Part shown: piece by piece, positions 31,254 through 40,152 of the stretch
How positions within the stretch are numbered: position 1 is the stretch's first letter
Layout: each line of letters starts with the position of its first letter
DNA from: an uncultured Caulobacterales bacterium
GTDB taxonomy: Bacteria > Pseudomonadota > Alphaproteobacteria > Caulobacterales > Caulobacteraceae
Assembly (NCBI GenBank): GCA_903874895.1
Contig: CAIQUG010000064.1
Location: 1-55,231, forward strand
DNA: 55,231 bases
Direction: 5' to 3'
Notes under the pieces: model-generated
Seen by the model: the letters and a program-made list of their open reading frames with translations, nothing else
What the model was told of the DNA's origin: nothing
Databases searched by the model: none
Program-made: the position numbers and the translations under genes

Positions 31254-32501
31254 TCAGACCTTGACGACAAGCTGTTCCAGCCCGCGGAAGAACGGCAGCT
31301 GGCGCCACTCCGCCGGCGCGGCCGGGTCGGCCAGTGTCATGTCCGGAAAGCGCTCGAACAGCCGGATCAGCGCCACCTGCGCCTCGAGCCGGGCGAGGGG
31401 AGCCCCGATGCAGATGTGCGCGCCCCCGCCGAAGGACACGTGGGGAGACTTGCGCCGGGTGATGTCGAAGCGGTCAGGGTCGTCGAAGACCGCCGGATCG
31501 CGGTTGGCCGCCCGCAGCGACACCAGCATGGACTGCCGCGCCTTCACGGGGCAGCCGCGCACCTCCATGTCCTTCGAGGCGATGCGGCCGGTGATGTCCA
31601 CCGGCGGCTCGAAGCGCAGGGCCTCCTCCACCGCGGCATTGATGAGGGACGGGTCGGCCTTCAGCTTGGCCAGCTCGCCCGGGTTCAGCATGAACAGGCG
31701 CACGGCATTGCCGATCAGGTCGGTGGTGGTCAGGTTGCCCGCCACCAGCAGGGCCGACAGGTTGATGATCAGGTCGGCATCGTCGATCTGGGCCCCTTCC
31801 GCCTGCAGGATCGCCATGTCGCTGACGAGGTCGTCCTGCGGGTTCGCCCGGCGCTGGGCCAGCATGTCGGTCATATAGGCCCCAAGCGCGTCGGAGCAGC
31901 GGGCCATCTCGGCCTTCTGCGCTTCGGTGGCGATGGGGTTGAGGACCTGGATGATCCCCTCCGACCAGGTGCGGAACTCGTCCAGCCGGTCGTGCGCCAC
32001 GCCGAGGATGGCGGCGATCACGTCGATGGGGATCGGCAGCGCATATTCCGCCATCAGGTCGAAGGTCCTGGCCTCGCCGATCCGGTCGAGGGTCTCATCC
32101 ACGATCCGCTCCACCTCCGGCTTGAACTTCGCCACTCGCCGGTAGAGGGCCTGGGCAAGCGGGTTGCGGATGCGGGCATGGTCCGGATCGTCAAGGGTCA
32201 GGATCGAGGAGCGCGGCGGTTCGCCATCCGGCCCCGCCCGCTCGTCCAGGCCCCGACGGGTGAGGACAGCGGCCTCCTCGGCGTTGGACGGGTGCCGGAG
32301 CATGGTCAGGTCGGTGACGATCCCCCGGACGTCCTCGTGGCGGGAGATGAAGAACACCCCGGCCATCTCGTCCCGCATGACCGGATAGCGCTCCCGGATG
32401 GCGTTCAGGATCCGGTACGGGTCCTCGCGGAAGGCCGGGTTCAGGGGCGTCAGGGTCAGCACCGGGGGCGGTGCGTCGATCGCCATCACGTCATCGGCCA
32501 T
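31254..32501 (-). CDS. Cytochrome P450 monooxygenase
   Basis: This 415-residue soluble bacterial P450 has the heme-thiolate loop VSFGGGAHICIGAPLARLEA with the ligand Cys364, the K-helix ExxR motif in EEALRFEPPV, and an I-helix that reads LLVAGNLTTTDLIGN. The I-helix therefore has asparagine at the position usually given as acidic or glycine, with the oxygen-activating threonines kept. The ATG at 32501 follows a GGAGA site; the 56 residues upstream are non-coding in character. No ferredoxin or reductase gene is adjacent. It is divergent from a carotenoid oxygenase across 145 bp that holds two inverted repeats, suggesting shared regulation and a common aromatic or terpenoid substrate pathway. 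Confidence 0.95.
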   Translation of the reverse strand: MADDVMAIDAPPPVLTLTPLNPAFREDPYRILNAIRERYPVMRDEMAGVFFISRHEDVRGIVTDLTMLRHPSNAEEAAVLTRRGLDERAGPDGEPPRSSILTLDDPDHARIRNPLAQALYRRVAKFKPEVERIVDETLDRIGEARTFDLMAEYALPIPIDVIAAILGVAHDRLDEFRTWSEGIIQVLNPIATEAQKAEMARCSDALGAYMTDMLAQRRANPQDDLVSDMAILQAEGAQIDDADLIINLSALLVAGNLTTTDLIGNAVRLFMLNPGELAKLKADPSLINAAVEEALRFEPPVDITGRIASKDMEVRGCPVKARQSMLVSLRAANRDPAVFDDPDRFDITRRKSPHVSFGGGAHICIGAPLARLEAQVALIRLFERFPDMTLADPAAPAEWRQLPFFRGLEQLVVKV

Positions 32502-32529
32502 CAGGGTCTCTCCGGTCCAGCAGGTCTCG

Positions 32530-32548
32530 GGCACGTTATCGCCGTGCC
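32530..32548. promoter_or_regulatory. Inverted repeat in the P450/carotenoid-oxygenase spacer
   Basis: GGCACG-N7-CGTGCC lies between the divergent P450 and carotenoid oxygenase starts, nearer the P450. A second dyad, CGGAC-A-GTCCG, is at 32616-32626 near the oxygenase ribosome-binding site. Either could be an operator; there is no regulator gene next to the pair. Confidence 0.35.
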
Positions 32549-32646
32549 GGGACCGGTGGCAATGCGCTGCCGGTGCGTCTCTGCAACATTCGACTTGTCG
32601 CCTGACGAAAGTGGGCGGACAGTCCGTCAAAACGGGAGGACAGACC

Positions 32647-34044
32647 ATGGACGGCGAGGCCCGCATCAATCCCTATCTCTCCGGCAATTTCGCGCCGATC
32701 CGCTCGGAGGACGACTTCGATCTCGAGGTCCTGGGCGAGATCCCGCGGGAGCTCCGCGGGGCCCTGTTCCGCATCGGCGCCAATCCCCAGTTCGAGCCGC
32801 GGGATCCCAACTATCACTGGTTCTCCGGCGACGGCATGGTGCACGGCTTCTATGTGGAGGACGGCCGCGTCCGCTATCGGAACCGCTTCGTGAAGACCCC
32901 CAAGTACGACCTGGAGCGGGAGGCCGGGCGGTCCCTGTTCGGCACCTTCGGCAATCCCGCGACCACCGACCCCATGGCCTTCGGCAAGGACGGGGGCGTG
33001 GCCAATACCAACATCCTCTTCCATGCCGGGCACCTGATGGCCCTGGAAGAAGGTCATCCGCCCTTCGCCATGGATCCGGCGACGCTGGACAGTCTCGGCT
33101 ATCTCGACGCCTACCGGGGCCGGGTCACCGCCCACCCCAAGATCGATGCCGTGACCGGCGAGATGATCTGGTTCGGCTATTCCACGGGCGAGGTCCCGTT
33201 CAACAGCCAGATGTCCTACGGCGTCACCGACGCGACCGGGCAGGTGGTGCGCAGGGATGACTTCGAGACCCCCTATTCGGCGATGGTCCATGACTTCATC
33301 GTGACCGAGAACCACGTCCTGTTCCCGGTCCTGCCCCTGACCATGAGCCTGGAGCGGGCGATGAGGGGCCAGCCGCCCCTGGCCTGGGAGCCGGACAAGG
33401 GCGGCCATGTGGGGGTCATGCGCCGGGACGGGGACGTGTCGTCGATCCGCTGGTTCAATGTCGATGCCTGCTACGTCTTCCATCCCATGAATGCCTGGGA
33501 GGCCGACGGGAAGATTCATGCGGACGTCTGCCGCTATGACACCGCGCCCCTGTTCCCCCGGGTCGATGGCCGGGCGCCGGAGCGGGCGGCCGCGAAGCTG
33601 GTCCGCTGGACCCTGGACCTGTCCGGCGCCACCGACGCCATCCACGAGGCGCAGATCGATGACCGGGACTCCGAATTTCCCCGCTTCGATGAGCGCCGGA
33701 CCGGCCGGGCCTATCGCCACGGGTGGTTCGCCGCGGACCTGCGCAACACCCAGTCGGTGAAGTTCAACGCCATTGCCTATGTGGATGCCGTGAGCGGGAA
33801 ACAGTCCGCCTACGAACTGTCCGGCGGGGACATGACGTCGGAGCCGGTGTTCACGCCCCGCTCGGCTACGGCGGAGGAGGGTGACGGCTGGGTCACGGCA
33901 GTGGTCTGGCGGGCGGCGGAGAACCGCAGCGACCTGCTGGTCTTCAACGCCCTCGACCTCGCTGCCGGGCCGATTGCCACCGCGAAGATGCCGCGGCGCG
34001 TGCCCTTCGGCTTCCACGGGAACTGGGTGGCCGCGCAGGACTAG
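32647..34044 (+). CDS. Carotenoid oxygenase family protein (CCD/lignostilbene dioxygenase-type)
   Basis: This 465-residue seven-bladed propeller, non-heme iron dioxygenase cleaves a conjugated C=C bond. The N-terminus (NPYLSGNFAPI, LRGALFRIGANPQF, HWFSGDGMVHGFY) is typical. The four iron-binding histidines can be placed in VTAHPKIDAVTG, MVHDFIVTENHVLF, CYVFHPMNAWE and the C-terminal FGFHGNWVAAQD. Bacterial members cleave carotenoids, apocarotenoids, stilbenes or isoeugenol; the length and absence of a signal peptide do not separate these. The ATG at 32647 has GGGAGG upstream. It is divergent from the P450. The following MHS transporter converges with it. Confidence 0.94.
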   Translation: MDGEARINPYLSGNFAPIRSEDDFDLEVLGEIPRELRGALFRIGANPQFEPRDPNYHWFSGDGMVHGFYVEDGRVRYRNRFVKTPKYDLEREAGRSLFGTFGNPATTDPMAFGKDGGVANTNILFHAGHLMALEEGHPPFAMDPATLDSLGYLDAYRGRVTAHPKIDAVTGEMIWFGYSTGEVPFNSQMSYGVTDATGQVVRRDDFETPYSAMVHDFIVTENHVLFPVLPLTMSLERAMRGQPPLAWEPDKGGHVGVMRRDGDVSSIRWFNVDACYVFHPMNAWEADGKIHADVCRYDTAPLFPRVDGRAPERAAAKLVRWTLDLSGATDAIHEAQIDDRDSEFPRFDERRTGRAYRHGWFAADLRNTQSVKFNAIAYVDAVSGKQSAYELSGGDMTSEPVFTPRSATAEEGDGWVTAVVWRAAENRSDLLVFNALDLAAGPIATAKMPRRVPFGFHGNWVAAQD

Positions 34045-34077
34045 GGGCGCGTCCCTCAAGGAGGCCGGAGGCAGGCC

Positions 34078-35346
34078 TCAGCCCTTGCGGTCTCCCGCCA
34101 GTCCGATCCCCACGAGGCTCGCCACGCCGGCCGCCGCCAGATAGGCCCCGACCCAGGCGAGCCCACCCCGGTCCGCCAGGGCCTGGGCCAGAACGGGGGC
34201 AAGGCCACCGCCCAGCACGCCGCCGAGGTTGAAGGCCAGCGACGCACCGGTATAGCGCACCCGGGCGGGAAACAGCCCCGGCAGCCAGGCACCCAGTGGG
34301 CCGTAGACAAAGCCCATCACGAACAGGGCCAGGGACAGGAACGCCCCCACTTCCGGCAGGGATCCCGAGCCGAGCATCGGGGCCAGGACCGCACCCACAC
34401 CCACGGCGGCGACGCAGCCCACCGCCAGCACCCGGCGGGGCGTGGTCCGGTCCGACAGCCAGCCCGCGGCGAGGATGCCGACGGCGAGGAACAGGATCGC
34501 CACCAGTTGCACGGCGAGGAAGGTCTCCCGGTCGTAGCCCAGCCGGGTGACGCCGAATCCCAGGGCAAAGGCCGTGGCGAGATAGAACAGGGCGAAGCAG
34601 CAGATCACACCCAATGTGCCGGACAGGGTCTCCCGCCAGTGATGCCGGAGCACCTCGGCCATGGGGGCATGCGCGGCGTGGGACCGGGCCAGCACGGCGG
34701 CAAATTCCGGGGTCTCCGAGAGGCTCACCCGGACCCACAGGCCGAGCCCCACCAGCACCGCGCTCGCCAGGAACGGCAGTCGCCAGCCCCACGCCGCGAA
34801 CTCTCCCTTGCCCAGCGCCAGGCCCAGCAGCAGGAACAAGCCGTTGGCGGCGATGAAGCCCACCGGCGCCCCCAGCTGCGGGACCATGCCGAACCGTCCC
34901 CGCCAGCCCGGAGGGGCATTCTCCACGGCCAGCAGGGCGGCACCCCCCCACTCGCCGCCCAGACCGAAGCCCTGGCCGAAGCGCAGCACGCACAGGATCG
35001 CCGGTGCCACCCAGCCCAGGGTCGCATAGCCGGGCAGGAAGGCGATGGCGAAGGTGGATCCGCCCATCACCAACAGGCTGGCCACCAGGGTCGACTTGCG
35101 CCCGATCCGGTCGCCGAAATGACCGAAGAAGGCCGCCCCCACCGGCCGCGCGACGAAGGCCACGGCCAGGCTCGCATAGGCGGACAGGAGCTGGATCGAG
35201 GGCGACTTCGACGGAAAGAACAGGGGGCCGAACACCAGGGAGGCGGCGGTGGCATAGATGTAGAAGTCGTAGAACTCCACCGCCGTGCCCACCAGGCTGG
35301 CGCCCAGGATACGGCGGGTCGAGGCCCCGGCCTGCGGATCGGTCAT
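34078..35346 (-). CDS. MFS transporter, metabolite:H+ symporter (MHS) family
   Basis: This 422-residue, 12-segment inner-membrane carrier has the MHS-family opening SLVGTAVEFYDFYIYATAAS, motif A FGDRIGRKSTLVASLL, and the RFGQGFGLGGEWGGAALLAV signature of helix 4. MHS members import organic acids, betaine/proline or aromatic acids with protons; this opening is shared by shikimate/KgtP-like permeases. It starts 16 bp after the stop of the membrane-fused alpha/beta hydrolase upstream on the same strand, so the two may be one operon for ester hydrolysis and uptake. The acidic residue in helix 1 (VEFYDFY) is retained. Confidence 0.95.
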   Translation of the reverse strand: MTDPQAGASTRRILGASLVGTAVEFYDFYIYATAASLVFGPLFFPSKSPSIQLLSAYASLAVAFVARPVGAAFFGHFGDRIGRKSTLVASLLVMGGSTFAIAFLPGYATLGWVAPAILCVLRFGQGFGLGGEWGGAALLAVENAPPGWRGRFGMVPQLGAPVGFIAANGLFLLLGLALGKGEFAAWGWRLPFLASAVLVGLGLWVRVSLSETPEFAAVLARSHAAHAPMAEVLRHHWRETLSGTLGVICCFALFYLATAFALGFGVTRLGYDRETFLAVQLVAILFLAVGILAAGWLSDRTTPRRVLAVGCVAAVGVGAVLAPMLGSGSLPEVGAFLSLALFVMGFVYGPLGAWLPGLFPARVRYTGASLAFNLGGVLGGGLAPVLAQALADRGGLAWVGAYLAAAGVASLVGIGLAGDRKG

Positions 35347-35362
35347 GTCGGTCTTCTCGTCC

Positions 35363-37033
35363 TCAGAGCACGTGGGTCGCCGTACCCGCCACCACGTACC
35401 AGGTCACCAGCAGGGCGGCGAGCAGGGCACCGGGGGCGGCACTGCCCGTCCGTTTCCAGCCGAGGACCGCCAGACCGGCGACGAAGCTCATCAGCGGCAG
35501 GAACTGGATGGCCACCACCGTGGTCAGCGGATCGAAGGACGTGGGCAGGTATCCGGTGAGGAAGAAGATCCCGTAGTCCAGGGCAAGGAACAGGGCGAAG
35601 CCGCCGGCGAGCGCCGCCACCGCCGTCGCATAGGGTGCGGACGTCCCCGGCAGACGGCGGCAGAGGGCCTCAAGGCTCACCCAGAAGAACAGCAGGAGCG
35701 GCGGGAAATAGCTCAGCATGATCCGCAGCTGCGCCGCATCCGGTAGCTTCAGCGCCACCACCCAGAACCGGAAATCCACCTTGAACAGCTGGTCGACGGC
35801 GATCAGGGACAGGGCGCCGACGCCGGTAACCAGCCCGGCGAGGAGGGCGGTCCGGGCCAGGTCCGCCGGCCGTCCGGCAGGTGCCTTGCTCCGAACGGAA
35901 AAGAGGGCGGTGAGGGCGGTGTTCACCAGCGCCCAGGCGATCACCTGATTGTTGATGGTCTGAGGCAGCAGGACCGACGGCTTGATGAACAGGGTCACGG
36001 CGATGAAGGCCGGGAACAGGGTCAGGATCGGGACGAGGGCGGTGGTGGCGATCCATCCCATCGACGGACCGCTGCCCGGCCCCGTCGGGGGACGTCGCAG
36101 GGGCGCGAAAAGGGGCATGGCCAGCAGCAGGTCGAAGGTCCCCAGGATCAGGGCCACGAAGCCCAGCAGGGCGACGCCCGTCCCGATCTCCTTCCAGTAC
36201 CAGATCTGGTCGCCGTTGGACCGGGGGGTGACGGGTTTGAGGGTGACGGCGAACCAGTCCAGGGCATGGCCGATGGCCTGGGTCGAGACATGGTCGCCGG
36301 GGTGAGTGGTGACCGGGGTCTCCAGCCGCCGGGCCGTGCCGTCGGCGATGGTGCCGTAGATCCGGCCGGGGACGAGGCTCCGGTCGGTGCCGAAGACCGC
36401 CTTCAACTTCTCGCTGCGGGTCACGTCCTGCGCCCGGTCCACGCCCCACATGATCTTCGAGAACTCGTCATAGCGACTGAACACCACCTCGAGGTTGCGG
36501 GGCCAGGTGCGGGTGCCGTCGGCGGCGAAGGGCTTTCCGGTGGACGACCCCTCCAGCACCATGGCGCGGTAGTCGCTGGGCCTGGCGGCGGCGGCGGCCA
36601 GGATCGTCCAGCCCCCCATGGAATGGCCCTCGAGCCCGATATTGGCGGTGTCCACCATGGGAAGGCTGCGCAGGTACTTCAGCCCCGCCGGCCCGCCGAA
36701 GCCGGAGGAGAAGGCCGCCCCGCCGCTGTAGCCGTGGCCCGTCTGGTCCATGGCCAGGACCACATAGCCTCGACGGGCGAACTCGATGGCGAAGCCGTCC
36801 TGCGTCTCGCGGCTGTTGATGTAGCCGTGCACGGCCAGCACGCCGGGCGCCCGGGCCGTGGGCGTTGCGGTCTGCGGGATATAGAGCAGGCCGCTCATCA
36901 TCTCTCCGGCCGCGCCGGGAAAGCGCACGTCCTGCACGGTGATCCCGCCGTCGGTCTGAATCCGCGCGGCGAGCCACGACCCGCCGAGGATCATCACCAG
37001 CCCGACCAGAAAGGCCGCCCATCCCTTGCCCAT
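35363..37033 (-). CDS. Alpha/beta hydrolase fused to a C-terminal multi-spanning membrane domain
   Basis: This is a 556-residue two-part protein. After an N-terminal membrane anchor (FLVGLVMILGGSWLA), residues 35-260 form an alpha/beta hydrolase with the oxyanion stretch PGVLAVHGYINSRE, a GTGHGYSGG-like glycine stretch (DQTGHGYSGG), the nucleophile elbow LEGHSMGGWTILAAA, and a candidate histidine in VTTHPGDHVSTQA. Residues 275-550 hold about seven hydrophobic helices (for example VALLGFVALILGTFDLLLAM), so the catalytic domain would face the periplasm. The membrane half has no recognised family. It sits 16 bp upstream of the MHS transporter gene on the same strand. Substrate and the role of the membrane domain are unknown. 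Confidence 0.85.
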   Translation of the reverse strand: MGKGWAAFLVGLVMILGGSWLAARIQTDGGITVQDVRFPGAAGEMMSGLLYIPQTATPTARAPGVLAVHGYINSRETQDGFAIEFARRGYVVLAMDQTGHGYSGGAAFSSGFGGPAGLKYLRSLPMVDTANIGLEGHSMGGWTILAAAAARPSDYRAMVLEGSSTGKPFAADGTRTWPRNLEVVFSRYDEFSKIMWGVDRAQDVTRSEKLKAVFGTDRSLVPGRIYGTIADGTARRLETPVTTHPGDHVSTQAIGHALDWFAVTLKPVTPRSNGDQIWYWKEIGTGVALLGFVALILGTFDLLLAMPLFAPLRRPPTGPGSGPSMGWIATTALVPILTLFPAFIAVTLFIKPSVLLPQTINNQVIAWALVNTALTALFSVRSKAPAGRPADLARTALLAGLVTGVGALSLIAVDQLFKVDFRFWVVALKLPDAAQLRIMLSYFPPLLLFFWVSLEALCRRLPGTSAPYATAVAALAGGFALFLALDYGIFFLTGYLPTSFDPLTTVVAIQFLPLMSFVAGLAVLGWKRTGSAAPGALLAALLVTWYVVAGTATHVL

Positions 37034-37107
37034 GCAGATCCCGTCTCCGTCTTTCCAGCCCGCTTCGTCGGCTGGCGCGTCGCCCCCGGCGTGTTTATGC
37101 TCCCAGC

Positions 37108-37980
37108 ATGACCAAGGACCTCGCCCCGCGCAATCACCGCAACACCGGTACCGCTGCGGACCCGGCGGCGCGCTTCGACCTCGACGCCCTGTCGGCCGCC
37201 TTCCACGCCGACGGCGCGGTGGTGGTGCGGGGCCTGTTCACGCCGGAGCAGGTGGCGCTGGCCGAGCGGGGGGTGGCGTTCAACCTTGCCCATCCGGGCC
37301 CCTTCGCCGGCGTGGCCAGTGATCCGTCCGACCCCGGACGGTTCTTCGAGGATTTCCGCAACTGGCAGCGGATTCCGGAATATGAAGCCCTGGCCACCGG
37401 CTCTGCGGCCCCGGCGGTGGCGGCGGCCCTGATGCGCGCCCGGACCGTGCGCTTCCATCACGACCACTTGCTGGTGAAGGAGGCTGCCACCCGCCAGCCG
37501 ACCCCCTGGCACCAGGACCAGCCCTATTACAATATCGACGGCTTCCAGACCTGCAGCCTATGGGCGCCCCTCGATCCGGTCCCCGCCGAAGCATCCCTCA
37601 AGTTCGTGGCCGGCTCCCACCTCGGTCCGTGGCTGATGCCCCGCACCTTCCTGAGCGAGGAGGCGAAGTGGTTCCCCGCCGGTGCCCTGGCCGAGCTGCC
37701 GGACATCGACGGCGCGCCGGAGCAGCATCGCATCCTCAACTGGGCGCTGGAGCCCGGTGACGCGGTCTTGTTTCACATGCTGACCCTGCATGCCTCCGGA
37801 GGCACGACGACCCGACGCCGGGCCCTGTCCCTGCGATTTGTCGGGGATGATGTTGTGCACGCGCCCAGACCATGGAAGACATCTCCGGACTTTCCGGGGC
37901 TGGCGGACGAACTGCCCGCCGGTGCGCCCCTGGATCATCCCCTGTTTCCGGTGGTGTGGACCGCCGTTGACGCCCACTGA
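37108..37980 (+). CDS. Phytanoyl-CoA dioxygenase family Fe(II)/2-oxoglutarate oxygenase
   Basis: This is a 290-residue double-stranded beta-helix oxygenase. The iron triad is His135 and Asp137 in TPWHQDQPYYNIDG, with the distal histidine at 228 (MLTLHASGG), and the 2OG-binding arginine within the following TTTRRRALSLRF. Members hydroxylate lipids, amino acids or natural products, and the phosphonate hydroxylase PhnY also belongs to this fold. Because the window has a PhnZ-like gene without a neighbouring PhnY, that role is worth testing, but the 12-kb distance argues against it. It is followed after 10 bp by a short PhnA-type gene and then glutathione peroxidase on the same strand. Confidence 0.9.
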   Translation: MTKDLAPRNHRNTGTAADPAARFDLDALSAAFHADGAVVVRGLFTPEQVALAERGVAFNLAHPGPFAGVASDPSDPGRFFEDFRNWQRIPEYEALATGSAAPAVAAALMRARTVRFHHDHLLVKEAATRQPTPWHQDQPYYNIDGFQTCSLWAPLDPVPAEASLKFVAGSHLGPWLMPRTFLSEEAKWFPAGALAELPDIDGAPEQHRILNWALEPGDAVLFHMLTLHASGGTTTRRRALSLRFVGDDVVHAPRPWKTSPDFPGLADELPAGAPLDHPLFPVVWTAVDAH

Positions 37981-37990
37981 CGGAGACCCC

Positions 37991-38203
37991 ATGACCTGCA
38001 GGGACAGCAACGGCGCCGAGCTCGCGGACGGGGACAATGTCACCCTGATCAAGGACCTGAAGGTGAAGGGAACCTCGGTCACCCTGAAGCGCGGGACGCT
38101 GATCCGCAACATCCGCCTGACCGGGGACGACGCCGAGATCGAATGCCGTGCCGACAAGATCAAGGACCTGGTCCTGCGCACGGAATTCCTCAAGAAGGCC
38201 TGA
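37991..38203 (+). CDS. Short PhnA-domain (YjdM-like) protein
   Basis: This 70-residue protein corresponds to the C-terminal domain of PhnA/Yjd[41 protein letters not shown] and an end of [13 protein letters not shown]. The N-terminal zinc-ribbon found in the E. coli protein is absent, and the open frame upstream overlaps the dioxygenase gene and is not it. Despite the historical name 'alkylphosphonate utilisation', YjdM has no shown part in C-P cleavage. The ATG lies 10 bp after the dioxygenase stop, so the pair is probably co-transcribed, with glutathione peroxidase 32 bp further on. Confidence 0.85.
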   Translation: MTCRDSNGAELADGDNVTLIKDLKVKGTSVTLKRGTLIRNIRLTGDDAEIECRADKIKDLVLRTEFLKKA

Positions 38204-38235
38204 CCGATCCGACCACACGCCAAGGGAGCCGAGAG

Positions 38236-38712
38236 ATGAGCCTCTACGACCACGAAGCCCGGAGCCTGGACGGCAAGCCCGTCTCCCTGGGGGACTACAG
38301 GGGCAAGGTGCTGCTGATCGTCAACACCGCCTCCAAGTGCGGTTTCACGCCGCAGTTCACCGGCCTCGAGGCCCTCTATCGCAAGTACAGGGACCAGGGT
38401 CTGGAGATCCTCGGCTTTCCCTGCAACCAGTTCGGCGCGCAGGAGCCGGGCAATGCGGAGGAGATCGCCAGTTTCTGCAGCCTGACCTATGACGTGACCT
38501 TCCCGATGTTCGGCAAGATCGAGGTGAACGGCCCCAAGGCGCACCCGCTCTACACCTACCTCAAGGCGCAGAAGAAGGGTCTTCTGGGGTCGGAAGGGAT
38601 CAAGTGGAACTTCACCAAGTTCCTGATCGACCGCAACGGCCAGGTGACGGAACGCTATGCGCCGACCACCACGCCGGAACAGCTGGACGCTGCCGTCGCC
38701 GCCCTGCTCTGA
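38236..38712 (+). CDS. Glutathione peroxidase (thiol peroxidase, Cys type)
   Basis: This 158-residue thioredoxin-fold peroxidase reduces hydroperoxides with glutathione or thioredoxin. The peroxidatic residue is cysteine rather than selenocysteine, at position 35 in [12 protein letters not shown]. The other family signatures are [14 protein letters not shown], which supplies the candidate resolving cysteine and the conserved glutamine, and [13 protein letters not shown] with the catalytic tryptophan. The start follows AAGGGAGCCGAG. The length is typical of bacterial BtuE-like enzymes. It is probably the third gene of a dioxygenase-PhnA-peroxidase transcript and converges with the FGGY kinase gene, 3 bp apart. 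Confidence 0.96.
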   Translation: MSLYDHEARSLDGKPVSLGDYRGKVLLIVNTASKCGFTPQFTGLEALYRKYRDQGLEILGFPCNQFGAQEPGNAEEIASFCSLTYDVTFPMFGKIEVNGPKAHPLYTYLKAQKKGLLGSEGIKWNFTKFLIDRNGQVTERYAPTTTPEQLDAAVAALL

Positions 38713-38715
38713 GGG

Positions 38716-40152
38716 CTAGCGGGCGGGGTGCACGGCCGCCTGCCAGGCCGCCAGCCGCGCGGCGGCCGCGTCGGCACTGATCTGCGGCTCGAACACCCGG
38801 TCGTGGGCCACGAAGGCGCGGGTTTCGTCCGGGGCCAGGAGGCCTGCACCGCGCGCCGCGCAGACGGCGGCTCCGGCAGCGGTGGCCTCCCGGTGGGCAT
38901 GGCGGGCCACCGGCAGGCCGATCAGGTCCGCCTGCAGCTGCATCAGCCGGTCGCTGGAGGTCAGTCCGCCATCGGCACGCAGGTGATCCGCCGGCGGAAG
39001 ATCCGTCAGCTGCCCCAGCTTCTGGTGAATCTCGCAGACGCGGAACGCGATGCTTTCGAGGGCGGCCAGGGCAATCTGCCCCCGTCCCGTGGCACCGCTC
39101 AGGCCGTGCAGGGCCGCGCGGCGGTCTGGATCCCCCCAGGGGGCGCCCAGGCCCTGGAGCGCGGGCAGGAAGGCCACGCCGTCGCTGCTCCCGACGCTGT
39201 GCGCAAGGGCTGTGAAGTCGGCGATGTCTCCCAGCCCGAAGCTCGCGCGCAGCCAGTCCAGCGCAGCTCCGGCGGTGAAGACCATGCCTTCGAGGCAGAA
39301 GCGGAACTCCGTCTCCACGGCGGACAGGATGAACGGCGGGAAGTTCGGATCGGGATAGAGGAACGCGCCCCCGGTGGACACGTCGAGGGTGGCGGAGGTG
39401 CCGTAGGTGACCTTGAACTCCCCCGCCCGCTCGCAGCCCTGGCCGATCAGGGCGCTCTGCTGGTCGGCCACGTCGGCGGAGATGGGCACCGCCGCCCCGA
39501 TGGCCCGGGGATCGCTCACGGCCAGCAGGCCCCAGGTGTCGCAGAGCTGCGGGAAGATCTCCGGTGACAGGGACTGGAACGCCATCAGGTCGGTGTTCCA
39601 GCCCAGGGTCTGCAGGTTCAGATAGCCCGTCGGCCAGGCCTGGCTGCGGTCCATCAGGTGAGCGGTCCCGCCGCTGAGCTTCCAGATCAGGAAGGTATCG
39701 ATATTGCCGAAGGCCATGCGGGCCGGCGGGATGTCCGGGCGGGAGGCCACCAGGCTCTCCAGCTTGGCCGCGGCCTGTTGCGGCGCGAGCGCGGTGCCGG
39801 CCTCACGGTTCAGGGCCCGGGCCCGCTGGACGCCGCGCAGATCGCTCCACACCACCAGCGGGGTCAGGGTCTCGCCGGTCGTCCGGTCCCACAGCACCGC
39901 ACTGGTGCGCTGGGAGGTGACGCCGATGCAGGCCAGGTCCTGGGCGGTACGGCCGATCCGGGCCAGCGTCCGGCCGATGGCGGTCTGGGTTGCGCGCCAG
40001 ATGGCGTCGGCATCCTGCTCCACCAGACCCGGTGCCGGGGCGCGGGTGACGACCGGCACAGTGGTCTGGCCCAGAAGCTGCCCGTCCAGATTGAAGACAC
40101 ACACCCGCAGATTGCTGGTCCCGGCGTCGATGGCGAGGACGAGGGCCCCCAT
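38716..40152 (-). CDS. FGGY-family carbohydrate kinase (glycerol-kinase-like)
   Basis: This 478-residue ATP-dependent sugar/polyol kinase opens VLAIDAGTSNLRVCVF (phosphate 1 loop) and continues with ADVADQQSALIGQGC, close to the GlpK stretch GDQQAALFGQ, and LPALQGLGAPWGDPDRR, also GlpK-like. However, the glycerol-binding Arg-Glu of GlpK (NQRET) reads SQRTS here, so the glutamate that hydrogen-bonds glycerol is missing. It is also somewhat shorter than GlpK. It overlaps the FAD oxidase gene by 4 bp (ATGA) and is the third gene after glpD. The context says glycerol or a related polyol, while the binding residue says the substrate may differ. Confidence 0.88.
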   Translation of the reverse strand: MGALVLAIDAGTSNLRVCVFNLDGQLLGQTTVPVVTRAPAPGLVEQDADAIWRATQTAIGRTLARIGRTAQDLACIGVTSQRTSAVLWDRTTGETLTPLVVWSDLRGVQRARALNREAGTALAPQQAAAKLESLVASRPDIPPARMAFGNIDTFLIWKLSGGTAHLMDRSQAWPTGYLNLQTLGWNTDLMAFQSLSPEIFPQLCDTWGLLAVSDPRAIGAAVPISADVADQQSALIGQGCERAGEFKVTYGTSATLDVSTGGAFLYPDPNFPPFILSAVETEFRFCLEGMVFTAGAALDWLRASFGLGDIADFTALAHSVGSSDGVAFLPALQGLGAPWGDPDRRAALHGLSGATGRGQIALAALESIAFRVCEIHQKLGQLTDLPPADHLRADGGLTSSDRLMQLQADLIGLPVARHAHREATAAGAAVCAARGAGLLAPDETRAFVAHDRVFEPQISADAAAARLAAWQAAVHPAR

